Source of the DNA: Girardinichthys multiradiatus
Lineage: Eukaryota; Chordata; Actinopteri; Cyprinodontiformes; Goodeidae
Direction of reading: 5' to 3'
Length of the DNA stretch: 64,000 nucleotides
NCBI RefSeq assembly: GCF_021462225.1
Contig: NC_061797.1
Location: forward strand, 34,994,147-35,058,146
Shown here: positions 21,387-34,026 of the stretch, piece after piece
How positions within the stretch are numbered: position 1 is the first letter of the stretch
Layout of the letters: each line of letters begins with the position of its first letter
Position numbers and translations under genes: made by a program
Notes under the pieces: model-generated
What the model was told of the DNA's origin: nothing
Seen by the model: only the letters and a program-made list of their open reading frames with translations
The model's database searches: none

Positions 21387-22654
21387 CAAGGGTTGGACAA
21401 TGAAACCGAAACACCTGGTTTTAGACCACAATAATTTATTAGTGTGGTGTAGGGCCTCCTTTTGCGGCCAATACAGCGTCAATTCGTCTTGGGAATGACA
21501 TATGCAAGTCCTGCACAGTGGTCAGAGGGATTTTAAGCCATTCTTCTTGCAGGATAGTGGCCAGGTCACTACGTGATACTGGTGGAGGAAAACGTTTCCT
21601 GACTCGCTCCTCCAAAACACCCCAAAGTGGCTCAATAATATTTAGATCTGGTGACTGTGCAGGCCATGAGAGATGTTCAACTTCACTTTCATGTTCATCA
21701 AACCAATCTTTCACCAGTCTTGCTGTGTGTATTGGTGGATTGTCATCCTGATACACTGTACCGCCTTCAGGATACAATGTTTGAACCATTGGATGCACAT
21801 GGTCCTCAAGAATGGTTCAGTAGTCCTTGGCAGTGACGCGCCCATCTAGCACAAGTATTGGGCCAAGGGAATGCCATGAAATGGCAGCCCAAACCATCAC
21901 TGATCCACCCCATGCTTCACTCTGGGTATGCAACAGTCTGGGTGGTACGCTTCTTTGGGGCTTCTCCACACCATAACTCTCCCGGATGTGGGGAAAACAG
22001 TAAAGGTGGACTCATCAGAGAACAATCCATGTTTCACATTGTCCACAGCCCAAGATTTGCGGTCCTTGCACCATTGAAACCGACGTTTGGCATTGGCATG
22101 AGTGACCAAAGTTTTGGCAATAGCAGCCCGGCCGTGTATATTGACCCTGTGGAGCTCCCGACGGACAGTTATGGTGGAAACAGGAGAGTTGAGGTGCACT
22201 TTTAATTCTGCCGTGATTTGGGCAGTCGTGGTTTTATGTTTTTTGGATACAATTCGGGTTAGCACCCGACATCCCTTTCAGACAGCTTCCTCTTGCGTCC
22301 ACAGTTAATCCTGTTGGATGTGGTTCGTCCTTCTTGGTGGTATGCTGACATTACCCTGGATACCGTGGCTCTTGATACATCACAAAGACTTGCTGTCTTG
22401 GTCACAGATGCGCTAGCAAGACGTGCACCAACAATGTGTCCTCTTTTGAACTCTGGTATGTCACCCATAATGTTGTGTGCATTTCAATATTTTGAGCAAA
22501 ACTGTGCTCTTACCCTGCTAATTGAACCTTCACACTCTGCTCTTACTGGCGCAATGTGCAATCAATGAAGACTGGCTACCAGGCTGGTCCAATTTAGCCA
22601 TGAAACCTCCCACACTAAAATGACAGGTGTTTCAGTTTCATTGTCCAACCCCTG
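21387..22654 (-). mobile_element. Tc1-like transposon with TA duplications
   Basis: 1,268 bp with inverted ends (CAAGGGTTGGACAATGAAAC at 21387 and its near complement ending 22654), flanked by TA at 21385-21386 and 22655-22656. The transposase is on the minus strand: helix-turn-helix part (frame 22468-22259: FKRGHIVGARLASASVTKTA), DNA-binding and first catalytic Asp (frame 22265-21897, FSDESTFTVF), then the DD34E end (frame 21798-21439: QDDNPPIHTA and SPDLNIIEPLW, with PRRIDAVLAAKGG). At least two frameshifts separate these parts, so it is a pseudogene. Inserted in the ERV block. Confidence 0.88.
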
Positions 22655-22656
22655 TA

Positions 22657-24100
22657 CCTTAATTGGACCTTTAGGGTCCTTCCCCCTAACCTCTATCCCC
22701 AATACTAGATAAAAGTAATTTGCATATTCTGTACAACCTTAATCATACCATTATTTAGTTATTCATTCCTGTTAAACATTTGATCGCTATAACCAGTCAA
22801 TTTGTCCCCGATATATCCATTTCCATTTTTCTATCCTATGATTATTATTATTATTTTTTTTTTTTTCTCTGAAGTCTAAAGGTTAGTCAGACAAACATTT
22901 GAGACAAACACTGAAACAGAAATTTAGACAAGCACTTAAGACACACAACACATGCTGGCTTCAGCTTCCCTCTTAAGGAAGTTTGGGCGGCCAAATATTT
23001 TACCATCAAATTATTCAACCAGAACCCTATGGCTGAATGACAGGTTCTATTTGGTTCTGTTCCCATCCCAAAGAAAATTTAGATCCATTTTCACCTCCAG
23101 AAAATTCATAAGAAATTAAAGTTTTCACCCTCTGAAACTAAAACTCAAAAAATTGTTCCAACTTGCGAGCATCTGAACACATATAGGGAATACCGACATT
23201 AGAGAAAAATAAATGAAAAACAAAACTTGGTGCACTCCAGAACATTCATTACTTGTCCGAACCCAACTAGGAATCAAAACCCAAAACAAAAAATGAGCTC
23301 ACAGAAACTAAACATACCATTCGATTCATGAACCTTTCACTCATGTGGCCCACATCATTCATCATTTATACCTTCGGCCTTCATTCATTCCTGTCACACT
23401 CTTCTCAACCACACTTTTTCAACCCTCAAACACAATCTTTAGATTCGTATTGTTCCTGAAACCCAGAGATCTCATGTTCTAAGTAATAATGTGCCAATGG
23501 ACCCATTTGTCAGGCTGGTCCTAGCCACCTTTTCAGGCCTTCTTCACCTAGGAGAAAAATAAACGTTTAGGGTTATAGCTCACATCATCAGGCAATATAG
23601 TGGGACGACTCTTCATCAACCTTTCCAGAGAAATCATGAGTATTGTGACCGGCAATGCCTGAAAATAAACAGTTTGATCATACAGCAATCCCAGTATAAC
23701 AAATTAATACAAACAAGAAATCACAATCTTGGGTAGTGAAATCAGCATTTTTCTTTCTGTACCAGCTTATTCAGGAGTAAAATAAGATAAAAAGGCAAAT
23801 AGATTAGTTATAAACAGAATCATTTTGTTCAGAAAAGGAAAGTATAGCCTTCCTTTGTAGCACCTGGTGGTCTGACACAAAAACTATGGATACTTGGCCT
23901 CTTATCACCCTTTTTGCAGCATCAATTAGTGAAAGTTGAAAATTAATTTGTACTTCTGCCTGCCACAATGAATCTATTTATGCATAAATAATGACTGTGC
24001 CATCTAAAGATTGTTAGTTAAGTTTTCAGTCCAGCTTTCCTTTCATTTTCTCATCCATCATTCTATTCTTACCTCTGTAATTTGATTTTGCATCAGTGCA
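22657..24100. other. ERV-block interior, unrecognised
   Basis: By position this should hold ERV pol, but no minus-strand frame with a pol or gag motif is visible. It is AT-rich with a T run at about 22855. Confidence 0.35.
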
Positions 24101-24104
24101 ATGC

Positions 24105-24180
24105 CCCTCCTTATGCACAGCGCTCTGAGTGCCTTGTTGCTGAAAAGCGCCATACAAACAAACCTGACTTGACCCAACAT
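24105..24180 (+). repeat. LINE/SINE 3' tail
   Basis: CAGCGCTCTGAGTGCCTTG followed by AAAAGCGCCATACAAACAAACC is the common 3' end of fish LINEs and their SINE partners. It shares this design with the end of the retroposon at 32550-34026. Confidence 0.6.
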
Positions 24181-24574
24181 AAATCAGTATGTATAAATCA
24201 GTGATTTTATTGTTTTTAATTCTATCAATTTAATCAACTGTATCATTTAATGCAACTACCACTTTTGGTGAAAACCAAGTTTTAATATAGGACATTAATT
24301 TTAATCATGTCAGAAGGCAATGGTAGGTTTATTCTGTTCAAATTATATAACGTTAACAGCATTTTTCCTCCTGCTATAAGTCTTAAATGAGTGAACGTTT
24401 TTCTAAGTTTAATCACTGCAATTATTTGTTGTAAAGTTTTCAAAAAATCATCTCTTGGAGTCAGATAAAATCTGAGTCAAACTGGTCAAGCTAAAATCCT
24501 AAATTTAATATTGTTTGGAAGCCTGTTGCCTTAAAATTGTCACATTATTGTTCTGACAATGTTTTTCCCTTTCA

Positions 24575-25290
24575 GCTCGTAAAAGAGTTTTCACACAACT
24601 GGTGCTGCCAATCCTTGAACACGCTGATGTTATTTATGGCCATGCCACAGAAACTAATCTTCATCCCCTCAAACTTTGAAATACTCTGTATTTAGAAATA
24701 CTTTAACTCACAATATGGCCTAAGAAATACTGATCAGTTATCTTTTTGTGTTTTACACCAAGAAATAGGAAAAATGTGACGTTTTGTATTTCTGTTTAAA
24801 GCTTCATCAGCTTGGAATACTTTGCGTCACTTACTTACTTGCTGTATCACTGCTATTCATATTTCCAACTTGCCTTTACTTTATTGTAAAACATCTTGCT
24901 CTTGCTTTCAGTAAGAACAAAGGTTCATTTATTCTGGACTTAATCCTCACAGAGATTTGCACAGAAACTCTGCATCTGTATGTTGTCTTTTTTTGTGCCT
25001 TGAAGTTAAGTGTATGTGCCATGCAATTGCTACGCTGATGGTTGTGAGAGTGTGTGTTTGTGTGTCCTTGAGAATGTTGTGGGTATTTCTGTGTAATTTA
25101 TTTTTTCATATTTGTTTGATTTGAATTACTGTTATTTATCTTCTGTTCTGCAAGGACCCTATCAAAAATGAGATGGTACATCTCAAGGGGTTACCCTTGA
25201 AATGATCAGTTGTCAGTGCTGCCAATTATTACTTTTATTTATTTCTATACATAATATGTGCCATGATAGGGTTAAATAAAGTCAAAATCA
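24575..25290 (+). pseudogene. L2/CR1-type LINE, C-terminal end and 3' UTR
   Basis: The + strand encodes TQLVLPILEHADVIYGHAT (24595-24655), the post-RT segment typical of L2/CR1 ORF2, then decays. The 3' UTR includes ATGAGATGGTACATCTC and ends GTTAAATAAAGTC near 25283, the usual tail of these elements in fish. 5' truncated. Confidence 0.65.
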
Positions 25291-26830
25291 GGTCGAAGGA
25301 AATTGGATCTTCCCAGCAAATGTTTCTGTTTGGCCATGATAAAGCTGCTCTCTTGTAATCATCGGGTTCCATAACAATTTTCGTGGTATTCATTAGCAAG
25401 ATTATAACGGCTCTGAATAATCTATTCTAATCTAGCCTTATTTAGATCTTTCTATATTTTCTAATGCAGTAAGTCCTTATTATATTTAAGAATGGGGTCA
25501 CTAGTTTTTATTAGTGGCTATTATTCTAATAATGCTAAGTGCTAATTTCATTAGTTCTGGTGCTTATTTTAATCTCTTTCCATACCTCGATTGGTCTCTA
25601 CTTATGTGTAGTGTAGGCATCAAAAGGGTCAGAGTATTGTGTTCATTTAATTGTGAATGTAAGTATTAAATCTGAACCATAGATACCATTTTTAAAATTT
25701 GGTTCAATTACATTTAACTGTAACTGAGTGTCGTGGAAAAACTTATCCATTTAGAAGGCTTAATGAAATTGATGAACACAAAAATGAAGGGCATGTTATG
25801 TCTTATACCCTTAGTTTGTCTTACCCCGTTTTATAAACACACCGTAGAGTTTCAGTCAGCTATAAATTACACTTTGTATTTATTTCAAGTAACTAAAGTT
25901 TGTTTCAGTTATCTCAAGTTTTCTCCATTTCAGTCCAGTCCAGTAATTCTGTTAAGGTGAATTTCATCATGTGTTAAATTTGAGTCTAATTTGATCATTC
26001 TGAACCTGACTGGAAAAAGTCAAACCATCTTTTAAAATCATGTTTTGAGGGGAGAGATTGTCCCTTTCTGGCACTTCCTTTTGTGTTTTCATAAAGAACT
26101 GACCCAATATTATTATGGTGCTGTTGAGGATCAGACCTGCTCTTGTAGTCTCTAATTATTATTGTGATACCTTAGTTAATAAATAACACTGAGCGTCAGA
26201 CAGTTTAAAATGTTTTTACCTTTCAAGCAGGCAGTCCATGGCCAGGACTGTTTCCCCAGACCTAAAAACTCAAAATTCAAATTAGTTTTATATCAGAAAA
26301 CAATTTAAATTAAATGTATCCTGCCACATATACCCTAATTTTTACATAACATTAAACAGACATTCATTTCACAAAAACAGACAGACAAAATGGACAAACA
26401 TTGGCCACATGAAAGTTCAATAACCATGTAAATACAGCATTTTAGAATGGAACCACTTTGTGTTACTTAATGGTTAAAACTTATTTCTTACTGTTTTCTG
26501 GTGACTCGACAATTATTTCCAGGACCCAAACACGCTCCATCAAACTGTTGTTTTAACTTGTTAAAGTGTCTTTGTGGTTGAAACTTACTAATATATTTCT
26601 CCTCCCTGTCTCCAAGCATTGTTCCAAGAGAACAAGCAGGGAGCTCATTTTCTAGTGAGACGTCAGTCTTTCTCTCACTTCACACACACGTTCACACACT
26701 CTGGCCAACCAGGCGGTACAGCACCGTTTCCTGGTCCACATGAGAGCTTATTCTGTTATCTCTCAGACACCAAAGCTTATCACAGTAGAGTTTATTCAGT
26801 GAGCTAGGGTCTGTTAGCCTAGCATGTAGC
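25291..26830. other. ERV-block interior, unrecognised
   Basis: AT-rich sequence with no gag or pol motif that I can see. TA-rich microsatellite follows at about 26936-26962. Confidence 0.35.
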
Positions 26831-26989
26831 AGTCAAAGTCCGTCAGTGTAATATGTCCCCCGTCACTTCCATCAGCTCACTGTTATCGACTCACACACAT
26901 TCACACTGGCCAGTTGATGTTACATCTTTTGTGTATATATATATATTTATATATATTTATTTGTTTTGGTTCTTTTTTTCTTTTCTTGA

Positions 26990-27656
26990 CAGCTGGTTAC
27001 TCACAAGGAAGACTTCGCCTCAGCAGTATCTTTTGAACTTCTTTAACGAGGTCCAGAACCCTAAAAACCTTACCCGAGTTTGCGCATCTCCTGCGTGCTT
27101 CACGATCAAAGAAGTGGGCAGCTTTGAGATCTTTTAAGAAGATCAGGGAGGCCGTTTAAACCCATACACTTCCCCTCGGTAGTATCTTTTGACCCTTCTT
27201 ATGGAACGGTCGGGACCCTACAAACCCTAACTGAGTATTTGCATGCCTCATTCAGGAAGGTAGCTTTTATATTATGTGCGAGGGAAACTTATCTTCCTTT
27301 GCATACAATAAAGGAACTCGAAACCTACACCCTAGACCCTAGTTTCTTTTAGAAGACTGTACCTTTCTTCCCGGACTACCACCGTTAGAGTCGCACCGCT
27401 TATCTACATGCCTTATGGTTTAATGCGTTCGCAACAATTATTCTGAACCATTTCTCTGCATACAAGAATTACAAAAACAGCTCACTCAGAACCAACCAAA
27501 CAGCCAGAGTATTTTTACAGGAAAAACACTGGAGATTTTTTAATGGGAATCTCCCTGCCTTTTAGTTTGCGACCGCTGCTGTGATGTGTTGTCTTTCCGT
27601 GGCAACCCTATCCAAAAGTGGTTTTCGCTTCCGGGGCGTGGGTGGGAACACCAATT
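26990..27656 (-). other. ERV-A leader with primer-binding-site-like sequence
   Basis: Lies next to the 5' LTR on the minus strand. Three bases after the LTR is TGGTGTTCCCACCC (complement of 27640-27653), similar but not identical to a primer site complementary to a tRNA-Val 3' end. At 27023 and 27179 begin two related segments (AGTATCTTTTGA...GGTC...ACCCTA...CTGAGT-type), a degenerate tandem duplication with a period near 156 bp. Confidence 0.45.
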
Positions 27657-28262
27657 TGCCCAAGCTACCGCACCCTGTAGGCGGTCAGACGTCTCGGAGC
27701 TCCTCCAGTCCTTGGTCCCCAGAAGCAGTCACACACTTTATCTAACACTGACTCTTAAAGGAACAACTCTCAACCAGTTTCTAACTTGTAGCTCTTTTAA
27801 TCTAAATTAAGGCAGAGGAATGATTACAGAGATCAGCGCTGAGGCTCTCGTGTCTGTCTGTCGCCGTCTGTGTAAAGATGACGAAGAGCCCTGATAGAAG
27901 GTCACATGTAGTTTTATATCTGGCACTCCAATGCAATGGATATGCACTCCCTCAGTGATTATCAGTAGACTATGTGTCACCATTGTGGTGTCTATCTGTT
28001 AGGTTGTGTAGTAGCGGGTGTCCATCGTTAATTTAAGTGTGCTGTGGCTTTCTAATCAAACCAGTTGCTCCACTATCAACCCCGCTGCCTGAGCCTCAGG
28101 TCGTTCATGACAAACTTTGGGCCATTTATCCTTATAATGTGTGTTGATGAGCATTCTTATCCTATTCTAACAAGAGGGAAACATTAGAACTTATACTTTA
28201 TATCACTATGATATAAATGGGAAAACCAGCTATGAGCATAATAATAAAGGTTATTCCTAACA
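27657..28262 (-). mobile_element. ERV-A 5' LTR
   Basis: Near copy of 16599-17174. On the minus strand it starts TGTTAGGAATAACC at 28262 and ends GGGCA at 27657. Relative to the 3' copy it has a short extra stretch around 27743-27777 and scattered substitutions, showing that the pair has aged. Followed on the right by the second half of the hAT element. Confidence 0.75.
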
Positions 28263-28433
28263 GAACAAAAAGCCTTGAATATCGCATGGACAACACCTTT
28301 TTTTATGTTATGGCTGTCACGTGTCATTTGTATTAGTTCACACAAATACTACATTCATCAGCTCCTGGCCCGGCCCCTCTGTCAAATTGTTGAACCCTTT
28401 GTGGCCCACGAGTCAAAAGTTTGCCAACCCCTG
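28263..28433 (+). mobile_element. hAT transposon, right half
   Basis: Ends with GTTTGCCAACCCCTG, the complement of the left end CAGGCATGGGCAAAC allowing for mutations, with 8-bp duplicated flank (28434-28441). Contains the GCCCGGCCCCTCTGTC-type and TTTGTGGCCCACGAGTC segments of a widespread vertebrate hAT end. Confidence 0.75.
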
Positions 28434-28654
28434 TTTTAGACTCATTACCTCAAATTTCTTTCTACTATTGTTGGACTTATTTTTTATTTGTCTATAGGCA
28501 AAAAAGTGATTGAAGTACAGGCAAACACTGATCATTGATTTTGATTTACTCACCAAACAACATATGTCAACAAAAAAGTATTTTCAAGATGGGGAAAAAG
28601 TTAGGATACTCTACCCCCAAATAGCTAGTGATACCCCTTTAGTTGGTATACACT

Positions 28655-29230
28655 ATATCACCAAAAGTATTGGGTCACACCACCAAATCAATGAATTGCG
28701 GTGCTACAATCATTCCCATGGCTGCAGATGTATAAAGATTGGTGTGGAGAAACTTTACTGGCTTGCCCAGAGTTCTGACCTCAACTTTCTTAAACACCTT
28801 TGGGATGAATTAGACCCGAGGCTGCAATTCTGGTTTTCTCATCTAACTATGAACACACTCCTAAACCTTGGCAATATAGTGCAGCGAGACACTTCTTGTA
28901 GCCTTCTACCAGTCTCTGACATTGGTCTGAAGAAAGATTTGCCCACTCCTCACTTTCAGCCTGGAGGGGGGAATTGCATTTACAACCCGTTTCGAGTTAC
29001 CCCATTAAATCTCAGTGAGATCAAGATCCTAATTTTTTTTACAGATTGTCTCAGATTTTTAAAGCACCTTCTGATACTCAGTAGATTTCATTGTGGATTT
29101 TATGATGATGAGCTGGCCAAGTCCTTCTGCATCAAAACCAAACCATGACACCTCCATACTTCACATCTGATATAAGGATCTTTTCCTGGAATGCTAAAGT
29201 CTCTTTTTCTTGTTGGAGTTTAAACATAAA
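28655..29230 (+). mobile_element. Tc1-like transposon debris
   Basis: CACTATATCACCAAAAGTATTGG at about 28658 is a common Tc1-type end. The + strand encodes SSDLNFLKHLWDELDPR at about 28775-28825, the DD34E segment with Lys at the Glu position. Sequence after about 28900 appears to come from another degraded element. No complete copy. Confidence 0.55.
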
Positions 29231-31680
29231 CCAACAAAGCAGTGGAAAAATGCACTATGAAAGATTCCTTTTTTTTAAAAAAAAGGGCATGATATAAACT
29301 AAGGACATATTTTTGAAATAATACTAGGTATACTAGTATTGATAAAAGAGGACCTTCGAGTAAACAATTTGCCTTTTTTTCGCTGAATGTAAGTAACAGG
29401 CAAATCCACGGAGTAAGCTGAGAACTTTTCACTTCATGAAGAAATAATGTACTAATCTTAAGGCCAGGAGCCAGTTTTCACATGAATGTGAAAGATTTAA
29501 ACAGAACAGAGGTGTGGCATTTTTCTGTCCTGAACTATGTTTCCTGATTAAAATAAAACATAAAAGAACTTAAATGTATCCCAAACACCAAACAAGCATC
29601 AATACAAGTCTCAAATTCATGGCATGGATCTAAATTATTTTACCTTATAGATGTCAGTACATTTAAAAAATTGCAAGTAATAATTAGAAGTCATGCACTC
29701 CACTCTGTCAAAATATCTCAATGCTCAATTCTGAATTATGTTAGGAAACATTCGACATTGATTTGCGTCATTACAATTTTATCGATGCTTTTGTGAAATT
29801 GTTACCATGAGTAAAAAAGTTAAAACTTTTGTAATGCTTGTGTCTCTCCAAAAGTCAAAATACTCTTCAAAGTCATTGACCCTAGAGGCTTTTTCTCCTT
29901 AGGTCCTGACTACCTACTTTACCTCCACAACTGAATATGACATATTTTGCACAATATTATCAGTAAAAACACAATTTCTTGCCCTCTGGCTAAGAACTTT
30001 AGCCAAACTAAAATCCAGCTGGTGCACTTTTTTTATAAAACACATCATCATTATTCTCTTATCTCAGTGTTCTTTGCTACTAAGCTGTGCTGAACTTACA
30101 TTTGGCTCTAAAATATGAAGTAGAGGTCTAAACACCTTATTGACATGCAACACTACACAGATAAAATGGTAATGAGTTATTTGTCATCACCAATGCAGAT
30201 AAAGGGTGTTTATTTTAATGCAATACTTGGTGCATACTTTCTTGTACGATGAAAGTTACTAACATATAAACATATATTTAAGTGCCTATTTAGTAGTAAC
30301 TATTTAGAAAAATCTGAACAAATTTACTCACTATCTCCAAGTTCAAGTTAAACTGAAAGTCAACTGTGATGCTATGAGCTGAGTTGTCATTTTTGCCTGT
30401 TTAGATTTACGGGATAGTCAAAGTTCAAATTAACTGGTCACATTCAGTCAATATTGAGGGAAGTGCTCTGGGAGACATAGCAGAAAGAACGCCTGTGTTT
30501 GACTGCTGTCTGTTGACACATCATTGAGTCCCTTTGGCTCTCTGGCAGCTGTGCTTGCCGTCACTTCTTCCCTGTTGGCTTGTGGCAAAATAAACTTGAT
30601 GACTCAGTCCAGCTTTCTCACATGCATCCCATCACACTCATTTCCACATTTTTACTTACTCATTTTGTGTATATGTGTGTGATAAGGTGTGTCTACCAGA
30701 GTCCCTATAGAAAATACATTGAAAGCCTTTCTCAATCTTTGATTTGATTTGATTGTTTATTCTTCACTCTTTTTCTGTGGGGAACCAGCTGGGTTAATTA
30801 TTAGTCTGCTTTAGACTGTCCTGTCTCAGGGCTGAAACAATGATTCATCAAACCTAAGAACAAGAGTTTGCAACTTTCATACCCACTGCCCCTCAACTGC
30901 TCATCATATATTTATTTGCTCAAATTAACTTTACATACAATATAGGTTTAAATAACCATTGCATTAGACTCAGACCTGTGTTTGACAGCCTTACATAGGC
31001 AAAGGATCCCTGCTAGTTCTGTTGTAATGATTACAGAAGCTGTGTGCATGCAGTTTATTGTGGATGGTGACTGCAGTCATTTTCTCTGCATTATTGAACA
31101 ATGTGTTTCATTCATTACTACAGTAATGTTTTAAGCCTTCTAGCTACCACTCTCAAAACTGTTAAGTAAACTCATACAAATGTAAATTCATAATAATAAT
31201 GTTTTTCCTCTAAAACAGACGTTATGTATTGTTTATCTTTAAATCCTTAAAGTGATAGTTAATTTTTTGTATGTGAGTTTTGTGAAGAGGTCACAGGGAA
31301 TACATACAGCACCCTGCACATTTAGTTCAGCCCCTGGTAAAAATGTATAAAGATCCTTAAAACACAACAGAATAGAAGATAAATATCCTATTCCCCTCAG
31401 TGGGGAAAGTCAGGTGTACCAGCAGCAAAGCGACAGGCAAATGGAAATATGCAGATTCACACTAAGGCTAAGATATAAAAACAGAAAATAAGAAGACTGT
31501 ATAGAAAGGGTAAATTTATAGCATAAGAAAAAACCCCACTGTACAGTTATTAAAAATAGCATACTGAGATCCAAAGAAATATGCAGCTGAGTAGGAAATA
31601 TGTACAAAATGTACATATTTGTGCATATAAAAACAACAGAATATTTACAAGAAATTCAAGAACTGTGCAAATAAGCAGGG
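29231..31680. other. Intron sequence, nothing firm
   Basis: AT-rich DNA, short A/T runs. No supported gene or repeat end. Confidence 0.4.
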
Positions 31681-31689
31681 ATTTAAACA

Positions 31690-32549
31690 ACTTACTGAGT
31701 TTGTTAGGAGAAGTGATGGTTATAAAGTCTTACAGTGGCTGGGAGGAAGTGGCCGCAATAATGCTCCTTTGTGCACCTGGGATGCAGCAGTCAGTCACTG
31801 AAATAGCTGTCCAGTTCTGCAACAGCTTCATGTAAAGGTTGGGATACATTGTACAACAGTGATGATTTTCTTTGCTAGATTCCTTTTCTCCTACCACCTG
31901 CACTAGGTCTGGGGGCAGCCTAGGAGAAAGCTGGCCTTCCTTATAAGCTTATCTAACAGCTTCCTCTCAGCTGTAGATAAGCCGCTGCTCCAACAGACAA
32001 CACAACCGAAGATGGCTGATGCCACGACAGAGTCAAAAGACGACTTTGGAAGGGTGCCCTGCACTCCAAAACATCTCAGTCTCATTAGTACATAGTGTCT
32101 GCTTCGATATTTCATTTAGAGAGCATCAGTGTTGTGACTCCAGTCTAGTTTATTGTACAGGTGAACACCCATGTACTTATAAAAGTCCATTGTCCAAACC
32201 CACTTACCTGGATGTTCACCGGTGTCGGTTTGGTGGATCTGCGCCTGCGGAAATCCACCACCAGCTCCTTGATTTTCCCCATGTTGATCAGGAAATGGTT
32301 CCGCTGGCACGTGTCCACAAAGTCCTGTGTCCACTGTCTGTACTCTGAGTCGTCCTCACATACTGTGTGAGGCCAGCGAGGTAGTCAAGTATCCACTGGG
32401 ACAGGTTGTGATCCACTCTTGACAGCTCCAGCTTGTCCCTCAGAAGTCCCGGCTGGATGGTATTAAAAGCGCTGAAGAAATCAAAGAACATGATCCTCAC
32501 AGTGCTTCCAGGCTTCTCCAGGTGGGTTATAGCTGGGTGCAGGAGGTAA
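31690..32549 (-). pseudogene. Rex1-type LINE, RT core to C-terminus (3' part of a split copy)
   Basis: Minus-strand frames: THLEKPGSTVRIMFFDFFSAFNTIQP with RDKLE and LSQWILDYL (32510-32370, motif A region), then a deletion of the catalytic DD segment, then FLINMGKIKELVVDFRRR-type and YKYMGVHLYNKLDWSHNTDAL (32150-32120), and LIRKASFLLGC (31945). A C-terminal part with LLHPRCTKEHY follows to about 31690. The FSSAFNT-type sequence is the site of the classical Rex1 primer. The RT lacks its active site, so it is inactive. Confidence 0.75.
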
Positions 32550-34026
32550 GGCAAGTTTATTTATATAGCGTTTTCAGTAACGAGACACTCAAAGCGCTGT
32601 ACATACAATTACAATACAATCACAAAGAAAATAAACACAGATACAGACACAGAAAAACAAATCAAATGATACTACAATCTTTCTAAGAAATCTAAAAATC
32701 TATGAATCCTTCTGAGAAGTCTAATAGTCTCATCATTCCACTGAATTCTAACTAGGGAAGCTGAGTCACTGGTACAAAACCGCTTTAATCCACATTTTCA
32801 GGTGCTAATGATATATTGCTTTTACCGGTACTGAAGTTGAACTAAGTAATAACAGTCCATTGTAGTCTAATTAAAAAGCTGGGTCATTGGTGTAAGAGCA
32901 GCTAAAGTCCAACTTACTAATAATATTTGGTTTTCGCTGGTAATCCTTCTGATAAAACTAAAAATCAATGAAAAAATAATGAAATACTAATAATAATTGG
33001 CTTTTGCTGGTAATCCTTCTGAGAAATCTGAAAATCTATGAAATCACACATTCAGGTAAAGTAAGATAGGAGGAAAAAAAAAAATCATATTTCAGATTCT
33101 ATTCTTAGCAGAATAGAGTCTGAAATAGTACAAAAAACCTCAGCAGGGGTAAGCAACACACACATAAGTAAAGATTTAGCAAGGCTACGGTGGAATCTGG
33201 AGGGTGCAAATGTTAGTGTGTTATGAGTGTGTTTGCAAGAATTAGACTGTCAACACTGATAGAAACACCATTGTCCTTGAGAAGAGAGGTGGAAGTTTTA
33301 TCAATCGGCCGCATAGTCCTATCAGCACACAGCTGGTAGGGGAGTGCTGGGGGAAGAGCATCGTGTTTATATAACACCCAGGAGATATTTTGTCGATAGC
33401 CAGTTAGCAGAAGTTGCCAAGGCCACATGTGGGAGCCAGATTTAGAAAAACAATAAATGTTGTGGTTCAGGCAGTTGTGAATTTCCAACTACCTTAAGAG
33501 TTTTACTGGTATGTCTCGATTGCAAATCCAAATAGCCAAATTTCTGGTACTTTCCGCAGATCTCGAGCGTACAACTTCTCCAAGATTATATCCTTTAACC
33601 TGTGAGTCCAACCGCTGCGTCCAGCTTACGATTCTGCTCTCTTGACATATCAGTCTGAGTGCTGGGAGCTCTAAAGATCCCTTCAAACATCCAAGGCAGC
33701 TTTGGAGTGCTTTGAACAGCCGCCGATGTTTTACAAATCTTTCGATAAGCCAGGTAACCGCCAACTCCAAAAAGCAGAAATCCTGTGAGAAGAACGTCCC
33801 GTCTGGACAAGAGGGTTCCCCTTTACCCTGTCTTTCTGTCGGGAAAATTTGATCGATTGCGTTGAGAGACCAGCTGACCTAATCCATAATGAACAAATTA
33901 GGAGGATATGCGAACAGAGGCTCTAAGAAAAACATGGACAAAAAGCTGAAGCAGGGCAAAAAAAGGGGAGCGATCAAGGGAGAATGGGAAACGTCTGACC
34001 CCACCGTGAGCAGAAGAGAAAAAAAA
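32550..34026 (-). mobile_element. 1.48-kb retroposon inserted in Rex1, with small ORFs of unknown function
   Basis: Insertion bounded by a 6-of-7 duplication (GAGGTAA 32543-32549, GAGGTGA 34027-34033). Removing it rejoins the Rex1 RT frame. On the minus strand it begins with a T-rich stretch at 34026 and ends near 32550 in AAAGCGC-like, GCTATATAAATAAACTTGCC, the LINE/SINE tail style also seen at 24105-24180. Within it a 71-codon minus-strand frame (33810-33595) starts MSRRDVLLTGFLLFGVGGYL with a predicted membrane segment. Two more open frames (33770-33489, 33488-33213) follow. I do not recognise the protein; host-derived or element-specific origin is open. Confidence 0.65.

Noticed and set aside
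16480..28433. Reading the two 600-bp LTR copies as a plain segmental duplication
   Set aside because: Purine tract, primer-site-like sequence, TG start and integrase/Env remnants in retroviral order between them all fit a proviral LTR pair better.
28510..29148. 212-codon + strand frame
   Set aside because: Covers Tc1-like debris; only a short DDE-like segment is recognisable and the frame crosses at least two different repeat pieces, so it is not a host gene.
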